A DNA stretch of 58,980 nt from Hyphomicrobiales bacterium (GCA_017305835.1 JAFKJY010000063.1:1-58980), one strand, 5' to 3'. Shown: positions 15,482 through 23,536, counted from the stretch's first letter. The notes: generated by a model not told the origin, from the sequence alone. Made by a program: numbers and translations.

Positions 15482-16078
15482 TCAGCTCCGCCCGGGCTTC
15501 GCGGCGGCCGGCTTCCTGGCGACGGATTTCGTGGCCGCGGTCTTCCTGCCGGCGGGGGCAGCGGATTTTCCCGCTCCCATGGCGACCTTCGCATGGTCGC
15601 CTATCTTCGGCTTGGCGGCCCCGACGGCTGCCGCGAGCATCAGCACCCCCGAAACCAGCATGCCCGGGCTATCCCAGATCTCGGCGCGGTCGGGGCGGAA
15701 GGTGATGAGGCGGATGTCCGGATCGTCCGGCGATTCCCACCATGCCTTGTCGGCCGATTGCCACAGTTCCCTGATCTTCGCACGATCGTTCGAGACGGCG
15801 GCGCGGCCGCTGAAGGTCACGAACTTCATCTTCGACGAATTGGCGAAACTCGCCGTCACCGCGGGATATTCGCTGATCTCCGCCGTCTTCCCCGGCGTCT
15901 TTGCGGTCAGGAAGAAGATGACGCCACGGTTCCCATCCAGCCGCGCCGACATCGGGCGCGCCTGCTGCTGTTTCCCGTCCCAGGTGACCAGCACGCAGAT
16001 TGCAATGTCCTCGGCGAGCTCCCAGATGCGCTCCCGCAGTTCGGCTTCCGATTTCCCGGTGTCTTCTTCGCGCGCCAT
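15482..16078 (-). CDS. Pyridoxamine 5'-phosphate oxidase-like (general stress protein 26 type) with basic tail
   Basis: A 198-residue protein. Residues 1-155 are a split-barrel flavin-binding domain of the stress-protein-26 type (ICVLVTWDGKQQQARPMSAR, IFFLTAKTPGKTAEI, FVTFSGRAAVSND, DIRLITFRPDRAEIWDSP). The last 45 residues are an Ala/Lys-rich, disordered, histone-H1-like tail (AGRKTAATKSVARKPAAAK) that could bind nucleic acid. ATG 16078 is preceded by GAGGA, and a hairpin lies in the leader. The role is probably flavin- or F420-type redox chemistry under stress. The tail is unusual for the family and worth noting. Confidence 0.8.
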   Translation of the reverse strand: MAREEDTGKSEAELRERIWELAEDIAICVLVTWDGKQQQARPMSARLDGNRGVIFFLTAKTPGKTAEISEYPAVTASFANSSKMKFVTFSGRAAVSNDRAKIRELWQSADKAWWESPDDPDIRLITFRPDRAEIWDSPGMLVSGVLMLAAAVGAAKPKIGDHAKVAMGAGKSAAPAGRKTAATKSVARKPAAAKPGRS

Positions 16079-16089
16079 GGATCGTCCTC

Positions 16090-16109
16090 ATGCTGGCGTT
16101 GACCAGCAT
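16090..16109 (-). promoter_or_regulatory. Hairpin in the leader of the split-barrel gene
   Basis: ATGCTGG, a 6-base loop and CCAGCAT form a perfect 7-bp stem 11 bases upstream of ATG 16078 on the minus strand. It could be an operator dyad or an mRNA structure near the ribosome binding site. Function is not determined. Confidence 0.35.
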
Positions 16110-16139
16110 AAGAACATGGGCGGGGCCGGATCGTTCCGC

Positions 16140-17318
16140 CTAAAGGTTGGCCAGCAGCGCCGGGGTCGGCCAGCCGTCGGCCGGCAGGCCGAGCCGGAGC
16201 TGCTCCTTGCGCACGGCCTCGCGCGTCATCGCGCCGAGCACGCCGTCGATCTCGCCGACGTCGTGGCCGTGCGCCTTCAGCTTGCTCTGCAGGAGCTTCA
16301 TCGATTCGCCGGTCAGGCCTTCCTCGGGATGGCCGGGATCGAATTTCGGATCGCCGGCCAGCCTCGCGGCGAGATGGGCCGCTGTCAGCGTGTAGACGAA
16401 GGACTGGTTCCATTCGAGATAGATGTCGTAGTTGGGGAAGACGAGGAAGGCCGGCCCCTTGCGCCCCTGCGGCAAGGCGAGGCCGGCATCGGGTCCCGCC
16501 CCGAGCGGGGCGCCGTCATGGCGCGTCACGCCCCATGCCGACCATTGCGAGAGCGGATGGCGCATGGAGATGCCGGCCTGCTCCCATGGCAGGCTTTCCG
16601 GCACCGTGACCTCGACCATCCACGGCTCGCCGGCGCGCCAGCCGTGCGAGCGCAGATTGTTGGCGGTGGTCAGGATGACGTCGGGCGCGCTCCTGCGCAT
16701 GTCGACATGGCCGTCGCCGTCGCCGTCGATCCCCTTGGCGAGGATGTCGGCCGGCAGCATCTGCGTCTGGCCGATCTCGCCCGCCCACGCGCCCTTGACG
16801 TCGGCCGGCAGGTCGCCGCGGTCGATCAAAGTGAGCAGCGGCACGATCTGCGGCCGGAAGAGCTGCGGCCGCCGGCAGTCGAAGGCGAGCGTGACGAGCG
16901 CGTCGAGCGTGGAAAAATCGCCCTGCACGGCACCGAAATCGGTCTCCAGCGCCCAGAAGGCGGCGATCACCGGCCCCGGCACGCCGTAGTCGCGCTCCGC
17001 CTTCGCGAACACGTCGGCATATTTCTTCAGATTGGCCGCGCCGTTCTTCAGCCGGTAGGAATTGATCATCCGGCCGGCGAACTCGGTGAAGGTCTGGCTG
17101 AAGACGCCCTGCGCGCGGTCGCGCTGGAGCACCTTCTGGTCGACGCGGGCGCCGTCGAGCGCGGCAAGCCCCACCTGTCCGATGCCGGCCTGTCGGGCCT
17201 CGTCCGCCACGCCCTTCTTCCAGGCGTCGAAGTCGCCGCCGCACTGCTGCGCCAGAGCCGGACCGGCGGCGAGGCTGCAGGCGAAGAGGGCGGCGAGGGC
17301 GGCCAGCTTGGTGTTCAT
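16140..17318 (-). CDS. Lytic murein transglycosylase, MltB-like, with peptidoglycan-binding domain
   Basis: A 392-residue exported enzyme that cleaves MurNAc-GlcNAc bonds, forming 1,6-anhydroMurNAc. Signal peptide residues 1-23 end at ALA before QQC. Residues 27-320 are the SLT/MltB-type domain. Its catalytic glutamate is E125 in FWALETDFGAVQGDFST, supported by WAGEIGQTQMLPADIL and VFPNYDIYLEWNQSFVY. Residues 330-392 are a PG_binding_1 module (LQSKLKAHGHDVGEIDGVLG). ATG 17318 has AGGAGA upstream. There is no lipobox, so unlike E. coli MltB it is probably a soluble periplasmic form. The neighbouring GH25 gene is co-oriented. Confidence 0.9.
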   Translation of the reverse strand: MNTKLAALAALFACSLAAGPALAQQCGGDFDAWKKGVADEARQAGIGQVGLAALDGARVDQKVLQRDRAQGVFSQTFTEFAGRMINSYRLKNGAANLKKYADVFAKAERDYGVPGPVIAAFWALETDFGAVQGDFSTLDALVTLAFDCRRPQLFRPQIVPLLTLIDRGDLPADVKGAWAGEIGQTQMLPADILAKGIDGDGDGHVDMRRSAPDVILTTANNLRSHGWRAGEPWMVEVTVPESLPWEQAGISMRHPLSQWSAWGVTRHDGAPLGAGPDAGLALPQGRKGPAFLVFPNYDIYLEWNQSFVYTLTAAHLAARLAGDPKFDPGHPEEGLTGESMKLLQSKLKAHGHDVGEIDGVLGAMTREAVRKEQLRLGLPADGWPTPALLANL

Positions 17319-17355
17319 GCTTCGTCTCCTGAATGCGTCCCGTCCGCTCGGGCGG

Positions 17356-18144
17356 TCATTGCGTCGTCCTGCGCAGCCAGTCGCGCCATTGCGACGTGCT
17401 GCCGTGGAAGACGTTGATGTCGGCGTCGCCGTCGATGCCGGGCACGATCCCCGTTCCCGTATACTGCCAGAACAGGAATTCGCGGTTGTCGTAGCGGTCG
17501 TGCGGATGCGCCGCAACCGAGCGCAGCCACCAGTGATAGCCGTGGAAGTCGCGCAGGCCGTTGTCGTCGTAGAAGTCGACCGAGGTGTAGACGATCGGCC
17601 GCTTGCGGTAATGCGCGCCGACGATGTCGAGGAAGGTCTTCATCTCGGCGTGCACGATCTCGGGAGAGGGGCGCAGTTTGCAGGTCGGCGAGGCGGGGTT
17701 CCACTCCATGTCGAGCACCGGCGGCAGCGCGGTCGGGTCGTTCGGCACGTTGGCGATGAACCAGGCCGCCTGCTCGGCCGCCGGACGGCAGAAATAGAAG
17801 AAGTGGTAGGCGCCGCGCGGCACGCCAGCGGCCCTCGCGCCGCGCCAGTTGTCGGCAAAGCTGTCGTCGACCCGGTCGCCGCCCTCGGTCGCCTTGACAT
17901 AGGCGAAGGCGACGCCGCTCGCCCTGGTCGTGCGCCAGTCGACCGGCCCCTGGTATTTCGACACGTCGGTGCCGTGCACGGGATAGGTCCACGGCGCCCG
18001 GTCCTGCCAGTCGTGCGGGTCGCGGTCGGCGAAGCGCGGCGCCTGGCCCTGGCCGGCCGTCGGGCGGAAATTGCCCGCGTCGAACTGCGACGACGTGCAG
18101 CCGGCCGCCAGAAGCAGCACCGCCAGCATGGCCCCCCGCCGCAT
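17356..18144 (-). CDS. GH25-family lysozyme-like lipoprotein
   Basis: A 262-residue protein with lipobox LLAAGC (acylated Cys 16), so it is anchored in the envelope. The glycoside hydrolase 25 fold is indicated by HGTDVSKYQGPVDWRT (D60), FAYVKATEGGDRVDD, the catalytic pair in PPVLDMEWN (D145, E147) and the end segment FLFWQYTGTG...DINVF. GH25 enzymes cleave the MurNAc-(1,4)-GlcNAc bond. It sits directly upstream of the MltB-like gene on the same strand (37-base gap), suggesting a wall-degrading pair. Confidence 0.9.
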   Translation of the reverse strand: MRRGAMLAVLLLAAGCTSSQFDAGNFRPTAGQGQAPRFADRDPHDWQDRAPWTYPVHGTDVSKYQGPVDWRTTRASGVAFAYVKATEGGDRVDDSFADNWRGARAAGVPRGAYHFFYFCRPAAEQAAWFIANVPNDPTALPPVLDMEWNPASPTCKLRPSPEIVHAEMKTFLDIVGAHYRKRPIVYTSVDFYDDNGLRDFHGYHWWLRSVAAHPHDRYDNREFLFWQYTGTGIVPGIDGDADINVFHGSTSQWRDWLRRTTQ

Positions 18145-18338
18145 CGTCCAGACCCTCCGCCTCGCCGCCCGGCCGAATCCGCAACCGGCCGCCTTCCCTG
18201 CTCAATAGGCGATCGCCGCCGCACCGTCACCTCGGCGCCCGCCGCCGGACCGGCATTGATTTTTGCCGCGCCGCCGCCCAAAGCTTGGGGCAATAGCGCC
18301 GCCCGGTTGCGGCAACACGATGACGGTCTGGGGGAAAC

Positions 18339-19730
18339 ATGCGGTTTTTCGCTGCGCTGGTGAAGTGGCTGCTGGTGCTGGTTGTCGTGCTCGTCGCGGG
18401 CGTCGCGTCGTGGCTCTACTTCTTCCCGCCGGACCTGATCCGGGTCGGCACCGGCTATGCGGCCAAGATCGTCTGCTCCAACGCCTTCATCGCCAACCGC
18501 AACCCCGACGAGGTGCTGGCGCTCGACGTGCAGGCGCCCGGCCACCCGGTGCTCAAGCTCGTCACGGTCAGCGTCGACCGGCCGGCGCGCAAGGTGACGG
18601 CCGGGCTGCTCGGCGTGTTCGGCCGCTCCGTGGCGGTGGCGCGCGGAGGGCTCGGCTGCGCCTCGGTGCCGGACGGCAATGTCGAGGCGGCGGCCGCGAT
18701 CGGGCTTGCCGCCACGCCGACGGTCGCGGTCTCGACCGCGCTGTGGCCCGAGGGCGAGACCGTCGCGCCGTCGCAGTCGCCGGCGATCGCTGCGATCCTC
18801 GACGACCAGCGCATGAGCGGCCCCGGCATGCGCGCCGTGGTCGTCGTCCACAACGGCCGCATCGTCGGCGAGCGCTACGGCGAGGGCTTTTCGGCCGACA
18901 CGCCGCTGCTCGGCTGGTCGATGACCAAGACCGTCAACGCGGCGATCATCGGTACGCTGGTGCGCGAGCAGCGCATGTCGCTCGCCGACACCGACCTGTT
19001 CGAGACGTGGAGCGCCGACGGGCGCGACGAGATCAGCGTCGCCGATCTGATGTCGATGTCGAGCGGGCTGGCCTTCAACGAGGACTATGGCGACGTCACC
19101 GACGTCACCCGCATGCTCTATCTGGAGCCGGACATGGCGGGCTTCGCCGCCGACAAGCCGCAGGTCGAGCCGGCCGGCTCGCATTTCAGCTATTCGAGCG
19201 GTACCGCCGTCATGCTCTCCCGCGTCTGGCAGAACGCGCTGGACAGCCGCGAGGCCGCGCTCGCCTGGCCGCGCGACAGGCTGTTCATGCCGATCGGCAT
19301 GCACAGCGCCGTGCTCGAGGCCGACGAGAGCGGCGGCTTCGTCGGCTCGTCCTACCTCTACGCCGACGCGCACGACTGGGCCCGCTTCGGCCAGTTCCTG
19401 CTGCAGGAAGGCAAGTGGAACGGGCAGGCGATCCTGCCCGACGGCTACGTGGCGTGGATGCACGAGCCGTCGGAGGCCGCGCCCGACACCTACGGCAAGG
19501 GGCAGGTGTGGCTGCACGGGCCGGCCGGCAGCGGCGGGCAGGACGGGCCGACGGCGGACGCCGGCTTCACGCTGCCGCCCGACGCCTACTGGATGATCGG
19601 CCACGACGGGCAGACGATCGCCATCATCCCGTCGAAGAAGCTCGTCGTGCTGCGCATGGGCCTGACCCCCTCCAAGCTCGGCTACAAGCCGCAGGCGCTG
19701 GTAGGTGCGATCGCCGCGGCGGTGGAGTAG
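18339..19730 (+). CDS. Beta-lactamase class C-fold serine hydrolase, membrane-anchored
   Basis: A 463-residue protein. An N-terminal uncleaved helix (about 8-29, VKWLLVLVVVLVAGVASWL) anchors it on the periplasmic side. The nucleophile motif S-x-x-K is S194-M-T-K197. The second motif is Y285-S-S, as in esterase/6-aminohexanoate-dimer hydrolase relatives instead of Y-x-N. The third is H-D-G near residue 430 (MIGHDGQT). Such proteins act as D-aminopeptidases, esterases or nylon-oligomer hydrolases. Given the neighbouring wall hydrolases a peptidoglycan peptide substrate is possible but unproven. ATG 18339 follows GGGGGAA. Confidence 0.82.
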   Translation: MRFFAALVKWLLVLVVVLVAGVASWLYFFPPDLIRVGTGYAAKIVCSNAFIANRNPDEVLALDVQAPGHPVLKLVTVSVDRPARKVTAGLLGVFGRSVAVARGGLGCASVPDGNVEAAAAIGLAATPTVAVSTALWPEGETVAPSQSPAIAAILDDQRMSGPGMRAVVVVHNGRIVGERYGEGFSADTPLLGWSMTKTVNAAIIGTLVREQRMSLADTDLFETWSADGRDEISVADLMSMSSGLAFNEDYGDVTDVTRMLYLEPDMAGFAADKPQVEPAGSHFSYSSGTAVMLSRVWQNALDSREAALAWPRDRLFMPIGMHSAVLEADESGGFVGSSYLYADAHDWARFGQFLLQEGKWNGQAILPDGYVAWMHEPSEAAPDTYGKGQVWLHGPAGSGGQDGPTADAGFTLPPDAYWMIGHDGQTIAIIPSKKLVVLRMGLTPSKLGYKPQALVGAIAAAVE

Positions 19731-19817
19731 GCGCGCCGCGCGGCAACGGGCGGTAGCCGGCCGGGCGCGACGATGGCGCACTCGCATTGGGGGCGGAATC
19801 CTTCTAGATAGGCGCCG

Positions 19818-20528
19818 ATGTCAGTCTGGACGCGCCTCGGCGAATTGTTCGCGAAGGCGCCTGCGACCGCGCTGTCGCAGGTGCTGGAGGCCGTGCGCAG
19901 CTTCTTTTCGGGCGACCCCGAGCTGCGCCGGCAGGTCGCCTTCTCGGTCGCCATGATCGCGCTGTCGGCCAAGATGGCCAAGGCCGACGGCGTCGTCACC
20001 GAGGACGAGGTGCGCGCCTTCCGCGAGATCTTCGCGATCCCGCCGAACGAGGAACGCAACGTCGCGCGGCTCTACAACCTCGCCCGCCAGGACATCGCCG
20101 GCTTCGAGGCCTATGCGGCGCAGCTCGCGGCCCTGTGCGGCACCGGCGACAGCAACTGCCGGCTGCTGGAGGACATCCTCGACGGGCTGTTCCACATCGC
20201 CAAGGCCGACGGCGTGCTGCACGAGCGCGAGGTCGGCTACCTCGCCCGCGTCGCCGAGATCTTCGCGATCGACGAGGCGCATTTCCGCAGCATCCTGTCG
20301 CGCCATGCGGTGACGGGGGAGGACGACCCCTATGCGGTGCTCGGCGTCACGCCCGGCACGCCCTATGCCGACATCCGCAAGCGCTACCGCTCGCTGGTGG
20401 CGGAGAACCATCCCGACAAGGCGATGGCGCGCGGCCTGCCGGCCGAGTTCATCGCCATCGCCAACCGGCGCATGGCGGCCATCAACGACGCCTTCTCGTC
20501 CATCGAGCGGGCGCTCAAACCGGCATGA
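19818..20528 (+). CDS. TerB + J-domain co-chaperone (DjlA-like)
   Basis: A 236-residue protein with a tellurite-resistance TerB-like helical domain at about residues 30-160 (AMIALSAKMAKADGVVTEDE, GLFHIAKADGVLHEREVGYL). A C-terminal J domain at about 170-232 carries the Hsp70-activating HPD at 198-200 in AENHPDK. DjlA of E. coli has the same order but starts with a membrane helix, which is not evident here, so this is a soluble relative. It should stimulate DnaK. Its stop overlaps the amidase start (ATGA), tying it to a wall-remodelling gene. Confidence 0.88.
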   Translation: MSVWTRLGELFAKAPATALSQVLEAVRSFFSGDPELRRQVAFSVAMIALSAKMAKADGVVTEDEVRAFREIFAIPPNEERNVARLYNLARQDIAGFEAYAAQLAALCGTGDSNCRLLEDILDGLFHIAKADGVLHEREVGYLARVAEIFAIDEAHFRSILSRHAVTGEDDPYAVLGVTPGTPYADIRKRYRSLVAENHPDKAMARGLPAEFIAIANRRMAAINDAFSSIERALKPA

Positions 20529-21289
20529 GCGGCTTCGTCAGCGAGCACGCCGGAGCCGAGGTGAGGGTCTCGCCGAACTTCGGGCCGCGCCGCGACGGCA
20601 TGCGGCCCGACATGATCGTCCTGCACTACACGGGCATGCAGAGAGGCGAGGCGGCCGAGATGTGGCTGTGCAACCCCGAGAGCGAGGTGTCGTCGCACTA
20701 TATCGTCCACGAGGACGGCCGCATCGTGCAGATGGTGCGTGAGGCCGACCGGGCCTGGCACGCCGGGCGCTCGTCCTGGCGCGGCGTCACCGACATCAAC
20801 TCGTGCTCGATCGGCATCGAGATCTGCAATCCCGGCCACGAATTCGGCTATCCCGACTTCTGCGCGCCGCAGATCGAGGCCGTGATCGCGCTGTGCGCCG
20901 GCATCTCGATGCGGCACGGCGTCGCGCCGGAGCGGGTGCTGGCCCATTCCGACGTCGCGCCGGGGCGCAAGCGCGACCCCGGCGAGAAGTTCCCGTGGGC
21001 GGCGCTGCATGCGGCCGGGATCGGCCATCTCGTGCCGCCAGCGCCGGTCCGCGGCGGCCGCTTCCTCACCGCCGGCGAGAGCGGCGAGCCGGTCGAGGCG
21101 CTGCAGTCGATGCTGGCTCTCTACGGCTACGGCCTCGAAATCACGGGCTTTTTCGACGCGGCGACGCAAGCGGTCGTGGAGGCCTTCCAGCGCCATTTCC
21201 GGCCGGCCCTCGTCGACGGCGTCGCCGACCGCTCGACGATCGAGACGCTCCACCTGCTGCTCTCGGCATTGCCCGGCCGGCTCTCCTGA
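20525..21289 (+). CDS. N-acetylmuramoyl-L-alanine amidase (AmpD/AmiD family) with peptidoglycan-binding domain
   Basis: A 254-residue enzyme of the amidase_2 fold. The zinc ligands are visible as H34 (IVLHYTG), H141 (LAHSDVAPG) and D151 (KRDPG), with E99 in IGIEICNPG as the likely catalytic acid. The C-terminal 70 residues are a PG_binding_1 module (LQSMLALYGYGLEITGFFDA). No signal peptide is seen, so it is either a cytoplasmic AmpD-like recycler of anhydro-muropeptides or exported by an atypical route. The added wall-binding module makes AmiD-like activity possible. ATG 20525 overlaps the DjlA-like stop by 4 bases, so the longer upstream frame is not used. Confidence 0.88.
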   Translation: MSGFVSEHAGAEVRVSPNFGPRRDGMRPDMIVLHYTGMQRGEAAEMWLCNPESEVSSHYIVHEDGRIVQMVREADRAWHAGRSSWRGVTDINSCSIGIEICNPGHEFGYPDFCAPQIEAVIALCAGISMRHGVAPERVLAHSDVAPGRKRDPGEKFPWAALHAAGIGHLVPPAPVRGGRFLTAGESGEPVEALQSMLALYGYGLEITGFFDAATQAVVEAFQRHFRPALVDGVADRSTIETLHLLLSALPGRLS

Positions 21290-21456
21290 CCGGCCGGCCA
21301 AGGCCGGCCCCGTAACATTCGGTCACCCAAATTGATGGCGGAAGCCCTTTTTGGCGCGGATTGCACCTGCAAACGGACCGCATCGCCGGGACGGTCCCGG
21401 CCCGCCTGAAACCGCGTCCGCCTCTCCCTACGGGCCCACCAGACATACGGATCGAC

Positions 21457-22044
21457 ATGAACAGACTGACCTGCGGGGCGATCGCCCTCGGCCTCGGCCT
21501 TTCCAGCTTCGCGGCGATCGCCACGGCCGGCGACATCCCGGCCGGCGTGCGCTGCTACCTCCTCGGCTGCTTCGACGCCGACGGCAACAAGGTGGACACG
21601 ATCAAGACCGGCAGCCTCGCCGCCGAGGGCGCGGCGGCGATCGAGGCGGCCCGCAAGGGCGAAGGCTCGCATCGCAACGACATCGACGAGATTATCGACA
21701 AGCATGCCAAGGCCAACGGCGTGCCGCTGCCGATCGCGCGCGCCGTCGTGCGCATCGAGAGCAACTACCGCGTCAACACGCGCGGCTCCGCCGGCGAGGT
21801 GGGGCTGATGCAGATCAAGCCGGCGACGGCGCGGCTGATAGGCTATCGCGGCTCGGTCAAGGGCCTGTTCGATCCCGAGACCAACATCCGCTACGGCATG
21901 AAGTATCTCGGCATGGCGCACGAGCGCGGCGACGGCTCCATCTGCAACACGATCCTCAAATACAATGCCGGCCACGCCGCGCGGCGGATGAACCCGGTCT
22001 CGCGGGCCTACTGCTCCAAGGTCAAGCACGTCATCGACGGCTGA
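21457..22044 (+). CDS. Soluble lytic transglycosylase (SLT domain), exported
   Basis: A 195-residue protein from ATG 21457. A signal peptide (residues 1-24, ending ATAG) precedes a short Cys-containing segment (CYLLGCFDADG). The SLT/goose-lysozyme-like domain spans 75-190. The catalytic residue is E101 in VVRIESNYRVN, followed by the family motif GEVGLMQIKPATARLIGY and ILKYNAGHA. The compact size resembles VirB1-like or EtgA-like transglycosylases. No secretion-system genes adjoin it, so general wall turnover is most likely. rnpB lies 58 bases downstream. Confidence 0.88.
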   Translation: MNRLTCGAIALGLGLSSFAAIATAGDIPAGVRCYLLGCFDADGNKVDTIKTGSLAAEGAAAIEAARKGEGSHRNDIDEIIDKHAKANGVPLPIARAVVRIESNYRVNTRGSAGEVGLMQIKPATARLIGYRGSVKGLFDPETNIRYGMKYLGMAHERGDGSICNTILKYNAGHAARRMNPVSRAYCSKVKHVIDG

Positions 22045-22068
22045 CCTCGTCGATCGCGCGGCGCGGCC

Positions 22069-22099
22069 TTGCGTTTTGGCGCGCGAACGCCTTTATACG
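22069..22099 (+). promoter_or_regulatory. Probable sigma-70 promoter of rnpB
   Basis: TTGCGT at 22069-22074 and TTATAC at 22093-22098 are separated by 18 bases. The predicted start lies within a few bases of the first paired base of the RNase P RNA. Good position, moderate motif quality. Confidence 0.6.
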
Positions 22100-22101
22100 C
22101 G

Positions 22102-22527
22102 GTGCCAGTCGGCCGGGCGGCCGCGCGCGCAATCGTCGAAAGGCGGCGCGCGAGGAAAGTCCGGGCTCCACGGAAAGACGGTGCCGGACAAGCTCCGGCG
22201 AGGGCGACCTCAGGGAAAGTGCCACAGAAAGCAGACCGCCCCGCTTTCAGAGCGGCCGCCAGGCCGCTGTGATGGCGGGGTAAGGGTGAAAGGGTGGGGT
22301 AAGAGCCCACCGCGCTGCCGGAAACGGGAGCGGCACGGCAAACCCCACCGGGAGCAAGACCGAATAGGGACGGCGCGAAGGGCGACCTTCAGGCTCTTTC
22401 CGGCCGAGCCGTCCGGGTTGGTTGCACGAGGCGGGCAGCGATGCCCGTCCCAGAGGAATGGCCGCCACGTTCCGCCGCCTCCGGGCTGCGGGGCCATACA
22501 GAACCCGGCTTACAGGCCGACTGGCAC
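22102..22527 (+). ncRNA. rnpB: RNase P RNA, class A
   Basis: The catalytic RNA that matures tRNA 5' ends. The outer helix P1 is formed by GTGCCAGTCGG (22102-22112) and its exact complement at 22517-22527. Universal core elements are all present in order: GAGGAAAGTCCGGGCTCCAC near 22150, GGGTAAGGGTGAAAGGGTGG near 22277, GGTAAGAGCCCACCGC, and the 3' core AGAGGAATGGCCGCC plus ATACAGAACCCGGCTTACAG. A short T run (22528-22530) follows P1. The length, about 426 nt, fits alphaproteobacterial rnpB. Confidence 0.96.
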
Positions 22528-22546
22528 TTTTCGCTTCCTGCGCGCG

Positions 22547-22576
22547 TTGGATTTTTCCGGCCGCTGCGGCTACATT
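22547..22576 (+). promoter_or_regulatory. Probable promoter of the parDE-like pair
   Basis: TTGGAT (22547-22552) and TACATT (22571-22576) are spaced by 18 bases and lie 18 bases before the antitoxin ATG. The spacer and flanks contain GCCGCTGCGGC, a short dyad that could be the antitoxin operator. Confidence 0.45.
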
Positions 22577-22594
22577 CGGCGGCAGGAGCAAGCC

Positions 22595-22855
22595 ATGAAC
22601 GAGATCGTCAAGCTCAAGCCGGAACTGGCCGCCTTCGTCGAGGAAGCGGTCGCGTCGGGCGAATACGGCTCGGGCGAGGCGGTCGTCGAGGAAGCGCTGC
22701 GGGATTGGAAGGAGCGGCGCGACAATCACGGCTATACGCTCGCCGAGCTTCGGCGGCTGGTGCAGGAAGGCATCGACAGCGGGCCGTCGATCGATGGCGA
22801 TGCCGCCGTCGCCGCCATCCGTGAAAAGGCGCTTGCCCGGATGAAGGCCCGCTGA
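22595..22855 (+). CDS. ParD/CopG-like type II antitoxin
   Basis: An 86-residue protein with a short ribbon-helix-helix N-terminus (MNEIVKLKPELAAFVEEAVA, with SGEYGSGEAVVEEALRDWKE) and an acidic C-terminal tail that would wrap the toxin. This is the ParD architecture, combining DNA binding and toxin neutralisation. ATG 22595 follows AGGAG. The stop TGA shares its A with the ATG of the toxin frame, the usual parDE coupling. The partner toxin carries a nonsense codon, so this antitoxin may now be solitary. Confidence 0.85.
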   Translation: MNEIVKLKPELAAFVEEAVASGEYGSGEAVVEEALRDWKERRDNHGYTLAELRRLVQEGIDSGPSIDGDAAVAAIREKALARMKAR

Positions 22856-23154
22856 TGGCCTACCGGCTGTCGCCCAAGGCCAACCGCGATCTCGACGACA
22901 TCATTTCCTTCATCTCGCAATACAATCCGTAAGCAGCGGTGAGACTGCTCGATCGGCTCGTGGCGCGCTGGCGGCTGCTCGACACGCAGCCGCGCTCCGG
23001 CGCACCTCGCGAAGATCTCGGAGTAGGCCTCAGGACCGTCGTCGTCGGGGAATACCTCTCCATCTACAGGGTCGCCGGCAATTCCGTCGAAATCCTCCGC
23101 GTCCTGCACGGACGCCGCAGGATCACCCCGGACGAGATCGGCAGCCCGGGCTAG
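22855..23154 (+). pseudogene. ParE-like toxin gene interrupted by an in-frame TAA
   Basis: The frame opens with ATG overlapping the antitoxin stop and reads MAYRLSPKANRDLDDIISFI then SQYNP before TAA at 22930-22932. The same frame continues unbroken with AAVRLLDRLVARWRLLDTQP to TAG at 23152-23154. This reconstitutes a full 99-codon RelE/ParE-fold toxin including LRTVVVGEYLSIYRV and EILRVLHGRRRI. A single G-to-T change of GAA to TAA would explain it, because homologues read NP-E-A-A here. Translation could restart at GTG 22939 to make a 71-residue fragment without the first helix. Most likely the toxin is inactivated while the antitoxin persists; a sequencing error is the alternative. Confidence 0.82.
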
Positions 23155-23230
23155 CCTGCGCGAGGCCCAGCGCCGTAACGCGTGCCGCTGCGCCGGAGTG
23201 CGCTCGTCACCGCCTGCGCGCCGACGGTTC

Positions 23231-23262
23231 CTAACAATTCGTTAGTCTTAATGGGCGATAAA
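23231..23262. promoter_or_regulatory. Inverted repeat and CtrA-like half-sites upstream of mraZ
   Basis: Two signals lie in the 382-base gap between the toxin remnant and mraZ. CTAAC-AATTC-GTTAG (23231-23245) is a 5-bp dyad. TTAA (23248-23251), 7 bases, then TAAA (23259-23262) matches seven of eight positions of the CtrA consensus TTAA-N7-TTAA. CtrA controls division genes in alphaproteobacteria, so the position is sensible, but the match is short and unproven. Nothing else is seen in 23155-23230. Confidence 0.3.
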
Positions 23263-23323
23263 CGCCGGATGCCTCCGATGGGGCCGGCGAATCGCGGCGC
23301 ACGGCACGGTTGTGGGGCTTGTT

Positions 23324-23357
23324 CCCGTTGACGCCCATATAGCCCCATGTTATCCCT
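23324..23357 (-). promoter_or_regulatory. Four phased MraZ boxes overlapping the mra promoter
   Basis: On the plus strand CCCG (23324), CCCA (23334), CCCA (23344) and CCCT (23354) recur exactly every 10 bases. On the minus strand this reads AGGGA, TGGGG, TGGGC and CGGGA, each separated by 5 bases. E. coli MraZ binds TGGGN repeats with 5-base spacers, normally three. The array covers a candidate promoter TTGACG (23328-23333)-N17-TATCCC (23351-23356), so MraZ binding should repress its own operon. The 170-base leader that follows up to mraZ holds no other recognised feature. Confidence 0.7.
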
Positions 23358-23536
23358 TCAAACCGAGCGAAATACAGTTCCAGTCAGGGGTATGTCGTCC
23401 ACCATCCGGGCGGGCCAGTCGGCCTGCCGGACAGGCGAAACACGTTTGATTTCAAGCGGTAAGCCAATGGAGACGCGGCAGCCCGTGAACGGTGCGGCAA
23501 ACAGGGGACGGGCGGGGCAAGCCGCCGATTCAGGCG

